From Anaerotignum sp. (GTDB lineage: Bacteria; Bacillota; Clostridia; Lachnospirales; Anaerotignaceae): a DNA stretch of 41,119 nt. Shown piece after piece: positions 39,991-41,119 of the stretch; position 1 is the stretch's first letter; each line of letters opens with the position of its first letter. The DNA lies in the NCBI RefSeq assembly GCF_017483025.1, contig NZ_JAFUMA010000113.1, positions 1-41,119 of the forward strand, given 5' to 3'. The notes beneath the pieces were generated by a model. The model saw only the letters and a program-made list of their open reading frames with translations. It did not search any database and had not been told where the DNA came from. A program made the position numbers and the translations under genes.

Positions 39991-40026
39991 AGGGGGTATT
40001 ATAGCGAAAAACCCCTGAATTATCAA
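39991..40026 (-). promoter_or_regulatory. Promoter/operator ahead of the 78-residue protein gene
   Basis: -35 TTGATA (40021-40026), 17 bp, -10 TATAAT (39998-40003). An inverted repeat flanks the -10: AGGGGGT at 39991-39997 and ACCCCT at 40011-40016. It shares hexamers, spacing and operator-like repeat with the promoter at 39395-39430. Confidence 0.7.
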
Positions 40027-40040
40027 GGGTTCCGCAGTTT

Positions 40041-40229
40041 TTACATATTGTTTTCAGGTCGGTTTGGTAGGGTTAAGCTGCCTTTTCTGGGGATGTAAAC
40101 ATGGCTGTATTCGTGTCCATCCAGTACCCTGTAACCACTGTTTACGCTGTCCAGAAGGGGCTGTAACAGCCCCAGGACGTATTCTTTTTCGTATTCGTAT
40201 GTATAACTGATGTTCAGTTTGATTGACAT
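40041..40229 (-). CDS. Hypothetical phage protein, 62 residues
   Basis: Begins MSIKLNISYTYEYEKEYVLG and ends RPENNM. Beta-rich N-terminus followed by a helix. The start follows TTGGAGGTG, a strong site. No domain recognised. It lies in the string of small minus-strand genes of the prophage-like block. Confidence 0.7.
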   Translation of the reverse strand: MSIKLNISYTYEYEKEYVLGLLQPLLDSVNSGYRVLDGHEYSHVYIPRKGSLTLPNRPENNM

Positions 40230-40261
40230 TTCAGCACCTCCAATTTATAATTTAAGTGAGT

Positions 40262-40309
40262 ATTTTGTTTTGTCCCTTTGTGTATCCTGCCAGATCACAG
40301 GGGACTTTT
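40262..40309 (+). terminator. Hairpin with plus-strand T tract at the end of the 167-residue gene
   Basis: GTCCC-TT-TGTG and CACAGGGGAC pair across a 13-base loop, with TTTTTTT following on the plus strand only. It overlaps the end of the minus-strand gene. It would act on plus-strand transcripts, although no plus-strand gene is seen nearby, so it may instead be a structured intercistronic element. Confidence 0.45.
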
Positions 40310-40798
40310 TTTATTTGCTTTTTTTCTGCGCGCTCTTTCCGCTCTTTTGCCCTGGATAAATCCATATTCATATAAAGCCTCTAACGCTCTAGGGTTCTGT
40401 TTTACAATACGATCAATTATAAAATTATTAGGTTCATAGTTTTGATCACAAACAATATAATTGCTTGTAATTTCTTTAGCCCATAACGCTTCCCTTGCAT
40501 CTACAATTTCTTGCATACATTTTAAAAAACTATCTCCTGGATTACTCCTTATCATTGCTTCACGCTCATCCTTATCAGCTTCTAAAAATGCAATTGCATT
40601 AAAACGATTTTGTGTATATCTGCTATTATCCATATTTAAGATAATGCGTCCCGTATTAAATTCAACCTGGGCATTTAGGTCTTTTAATGTGCGTGTCGGA
40701 CCAAACTTTGCGGAATATTCCATTGCAATGTCAAAAGTTAGATCTCCCAATCTGCAGCCCCAAATATTTCTTTTTTCATCGATCAATGTATAACTCAT
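40295..40798 (-). CDS. Hypothetical phage protein, 167 residues
   Basis: Starts at the ATG at 40798 (MSYTLIDEKRNIWG), overlapping the preceding stop codon by four bases. It has AGAAAGGTGAG upstream; the longer frame is not needed. Largely helical, with a basic tail (KRAERARRKKANKK) that suggests nucleic-acid contact. Not recognised. Confidence 0.7.
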   Translation of the reverse strand: MSYTLIDEKRNIWGCRLGDLTFDIAMEYSAKFGPTRTLKDLNAQVEFNTGRIILNMDNSRYTQNRFNAIAFLEADKDEREAMIRSNPGDSFLKCMQEIVDAREALWAKEITSNYIVCDQNYEPNNFIIDRIVKQNPRALEALYEYGFIQGKRAERARRKKANKKSPL

Positions 40799-40914
40799 AC
40801 TCTCACCTTTCTTTTTGCCAGTTCGTTCCACTGTTCATCGGACATCATAGGGATGTTGTACAAAGGAACTTCTTTTGCTACAACCAGAATAACTACTTCT
40901 TTGTTCTTCCTCAT
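40795..40914 (-). CDS. Hypothetical small phage protein, 39 residues
   Basis: Begins MRKNKEVVILVVAKEVPLYN and ends ELAKRKVRV. The ATG follows AAGGAGGTTTTTAAT, an excellent ribosome site. Its stop overlaps the next start (ATGA), so coding is likely despite the size. The N-terminal half resembles a single beta strand pair. Function unknown. Confidence 0.6.
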   Translation of the reverse strand: MRKNKEVVILVVAKEVPLYNIPMMSDEQWNELAKRKVRV

Positions 40915-40915
40915 A

Positions 40916-41119
40916 TTAAAAACCTCCTTCAATCTCCGCTGTTGCCTGCTGGTAAAGGTATTCCAGATCAACAGCAGCATTTACTTTCTGTCCTGCCTTT
41001 ACAATCTGGATCACATGGTAACCGCCCTCAGCAAATCTCTTTTCGATACAGTCTGTTACATTCAACCCCAGCATTTCCACCGCTCGGATCATATCTGCAT
41101 CATATACCACCGTTTCCAT
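40916..41119 (-). CDS. Hypothetical phage protein, at least 67 residues (may be cut by window edge)
   Basis: The frame reaches the right edge, where the first visible codon is ATG (METVVYDADMIRAVEMLGLN). The upstream ribosome site lies outside the window, so the start is uncertain. It ends TAEIEGGF and its stop lies directly before the start of the 39-residue gene. Not recognised. Confidence 0.6.
   Translation of the reverse strand: METVVYDADMIRAVEMLGLNVTDCIEKRFAEGGYHVIQIVKAGQKVNAAVDLEYLYQQATAEIEGGF

Overview
The window looks like a chromosomal segment of an anaerobic, endospore-forming member of the Clostridia (Lachnospirales/Anaerotignum-like; genus not certain). The evidence is Firmicutes gene orders (lonB-lonA-engB, gdpP-rplI-dnaB, der-plsY-gpsA), spoVT and lonB, a four-subunit ferredoxin-dependent 2-oxoacid oxidoreductase, strong AGGAGG-type ribosome sites and AT-rich spacers. 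The right end is the edge of a prophage-like element.

Layout. 1-4430: three tandem minus-strand paralogues of a sodium:alanine/glycine (AGCS) symporter, the first cut by the window edge. Each is preceded by a related leader with a short hairpin around CCGCGG. 4610-10613: a membrane protein, engB, lonA, lonB and a zinc-ribbon membrane protein, all minus. 10748-13515: bioY (+), mgtE (-) behind a leader with a 38-codon ORF and an attenuator-like hairpin, and mscL (+) whose C-terminus carries a zinc ribbon. 13695-17506: dnaB, rplI and gdpP in one minus-strand operon. 17802-20009: an AI-2E-family permease and a CPBP protease (+). 20048-21681: a lipid kinase and spoVT (-). 21866-24876: porC-porD-porA-porB (-), read from a textbook sigma-54 promoter and divergent from a PAS-AAA+ sigma-54 activator (25150-26550, +), with two palindromic candidate activator sites between them. 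26607-28834: a 47-codon ORF with its own promoter and terminator, then two tandem degV paralogues. 29027-34151: gpsA, plsY, der, pgeF and an rnhB-yraN fusion (-). 34308-36390: a PhzF-family protein and an epoxide hydrolase (+).

36479-41119: a prophage-like block, all minus: small unknown proteins, a capsid scaffold, a major capsid protein, two small phage proteins and a sigma-70-like factor, closed by a strong terminator next to the chromosomal epoxide hydrolase. No integrase, terminase, portal or tail gene lies in the window.

How they work together: the AGCS symporters import small amino acids, and Por oxidises 2-oxoacids (probably pyruvate) to acyl-CoA with reduction of ferredoxin, under a dedicated sensor-activator. 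spoVT and lonB both carry forespore sigma-G-like promoters. The most interesting signals are the shared AGCS leader, the complete sigma-54 circuit at por, the mgtE leader, the forespore promoters and the duplicated promoter/operator in the prophage edge. No tRNA, rRNA, CRISPR array or insertion sequence was recognised.
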